64,000 nt of DNA, taken from NCBI GenBank assembly GCA_004794655.1, contig SMMW01000585.1, positions 5,724,001 to 5,788,000 of the forward strand. Reading direction: 5' to 3'. The stretch's first letter is position 1, and every line of letters begins with the position of its first letter. The translations under genes and the position numbers were made by a program. Shown one piece after another: positions 63,721-64,000 of the stretch. The stretch comes from Marisa cornuarietis (lineage: Eukaryota > Mollusca > Gastropoda > Architaenioglossa > Ampullariidae). Below the pieces are notes generated by a model that had not been told where the DNA came from, did not search any database, and saw nothing but the letters and a program-made list of their open reading frames with translations.

Positions 63721-64000
63721 TACTTGCATAGTGGAGGTAACATACACAGGGGCGTGTCTCACTGGCATCCACAACTCTCTCTCTCTCCACAATCGTTACG
63801 ACTGGCGCCAGTGAACAGACTACGACTAACCCAACATGCTGTTGATTGCCTCCTGTGGCTCAATCCAGAAATTCTTGAACAGAATCTGGCATTTATGGTG
63901 ATTTAAAACTAACCTGATGATCTGACTACAAGAATTCGGCTGTTTCAATGATTCTAAAACTAACCCATGCAACTGCAACTGTGAGCACATCCATGTCATT

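Noticed and set aside
63222..63906. Several short overlapping frames at the right end
   Set aside because: They overlap on both strands, cross the short tandem repeat and show no domain or splice pattern.
1..64000. tRNA or rRNA genes
   Set aside because: No cloverleaf or rRNA core was recognised by eye. The only tRNA-like signal (27190-27400) is weak and fits a SINE relic better.

Overview
This is a eukaryotic, intron-rich, AT-leaning window dense in microsatellites and decayed transposons. Codon content, GT-AG introns, the exon layout of an arylsulfatase B-like gene and the repeat types fit an invertebrate. A mollusc, probably a gastropod, is my best guess, but that is inference and not proven by the sequence.

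The main content is a same-strand tandem array of paralogous single-pass receptor genes. I could assemble their exons by hand from splice sites and reading phase. Unit A (5' end outside the window, exons 388-10505), unit B (27924-35271), unit C (40306-46939) and unit D (51004-62996) share one plan. It runs signal-peptide exon (B, C, D), one MAM-like ectodomain split over three or four exons, a Ser/Thr-rich stalk exon of variable length, a transmembrane exon ending in a basic stop-transfer run, a short 'linker' exon, and a tyrosine-rich cytoplasmic tail. A and D carry two complete, phase-compatible C-terminal cassettes. Cassette I is a long tail with about a dozen tyrosines, including a YxxV-x7-YxxI pair with canonical ITAM spacing. 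Cassette II is a short tail with YxxL/M-x11-YxxI/V. B keeps the long tail (its end overwritten by a MULE-derived insertion) and the short-tail exon. C keeps only the short tail. A decayed fifth copy lies at about 13040-15500. A possible further signal-peptide exon sits at 63136.

A complete 13-exon arylsulfatase B-like gene (17176-24397, 479 codons, all catalytic residues present, formylglycine motif split by an intron) sits inside the array between unit A and unit B.

The array grew by repeated local duplication. The 3' flank of B through the 5' half of C matches the 3' flank of C through the 5' half of D, mariner relic included. The body of A matches the body of D, including the same minus-strand transposon ORF at the same intronic position. 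Later insertions (a MITE with a clean empty site, a short repeat with a 5-bp target duplication, MULE derivatives) and small indels separate the copies. Unit D carries a frameshift in its stalk exon that predicts a truncated, possibly secreted product unless that exon is skipped.
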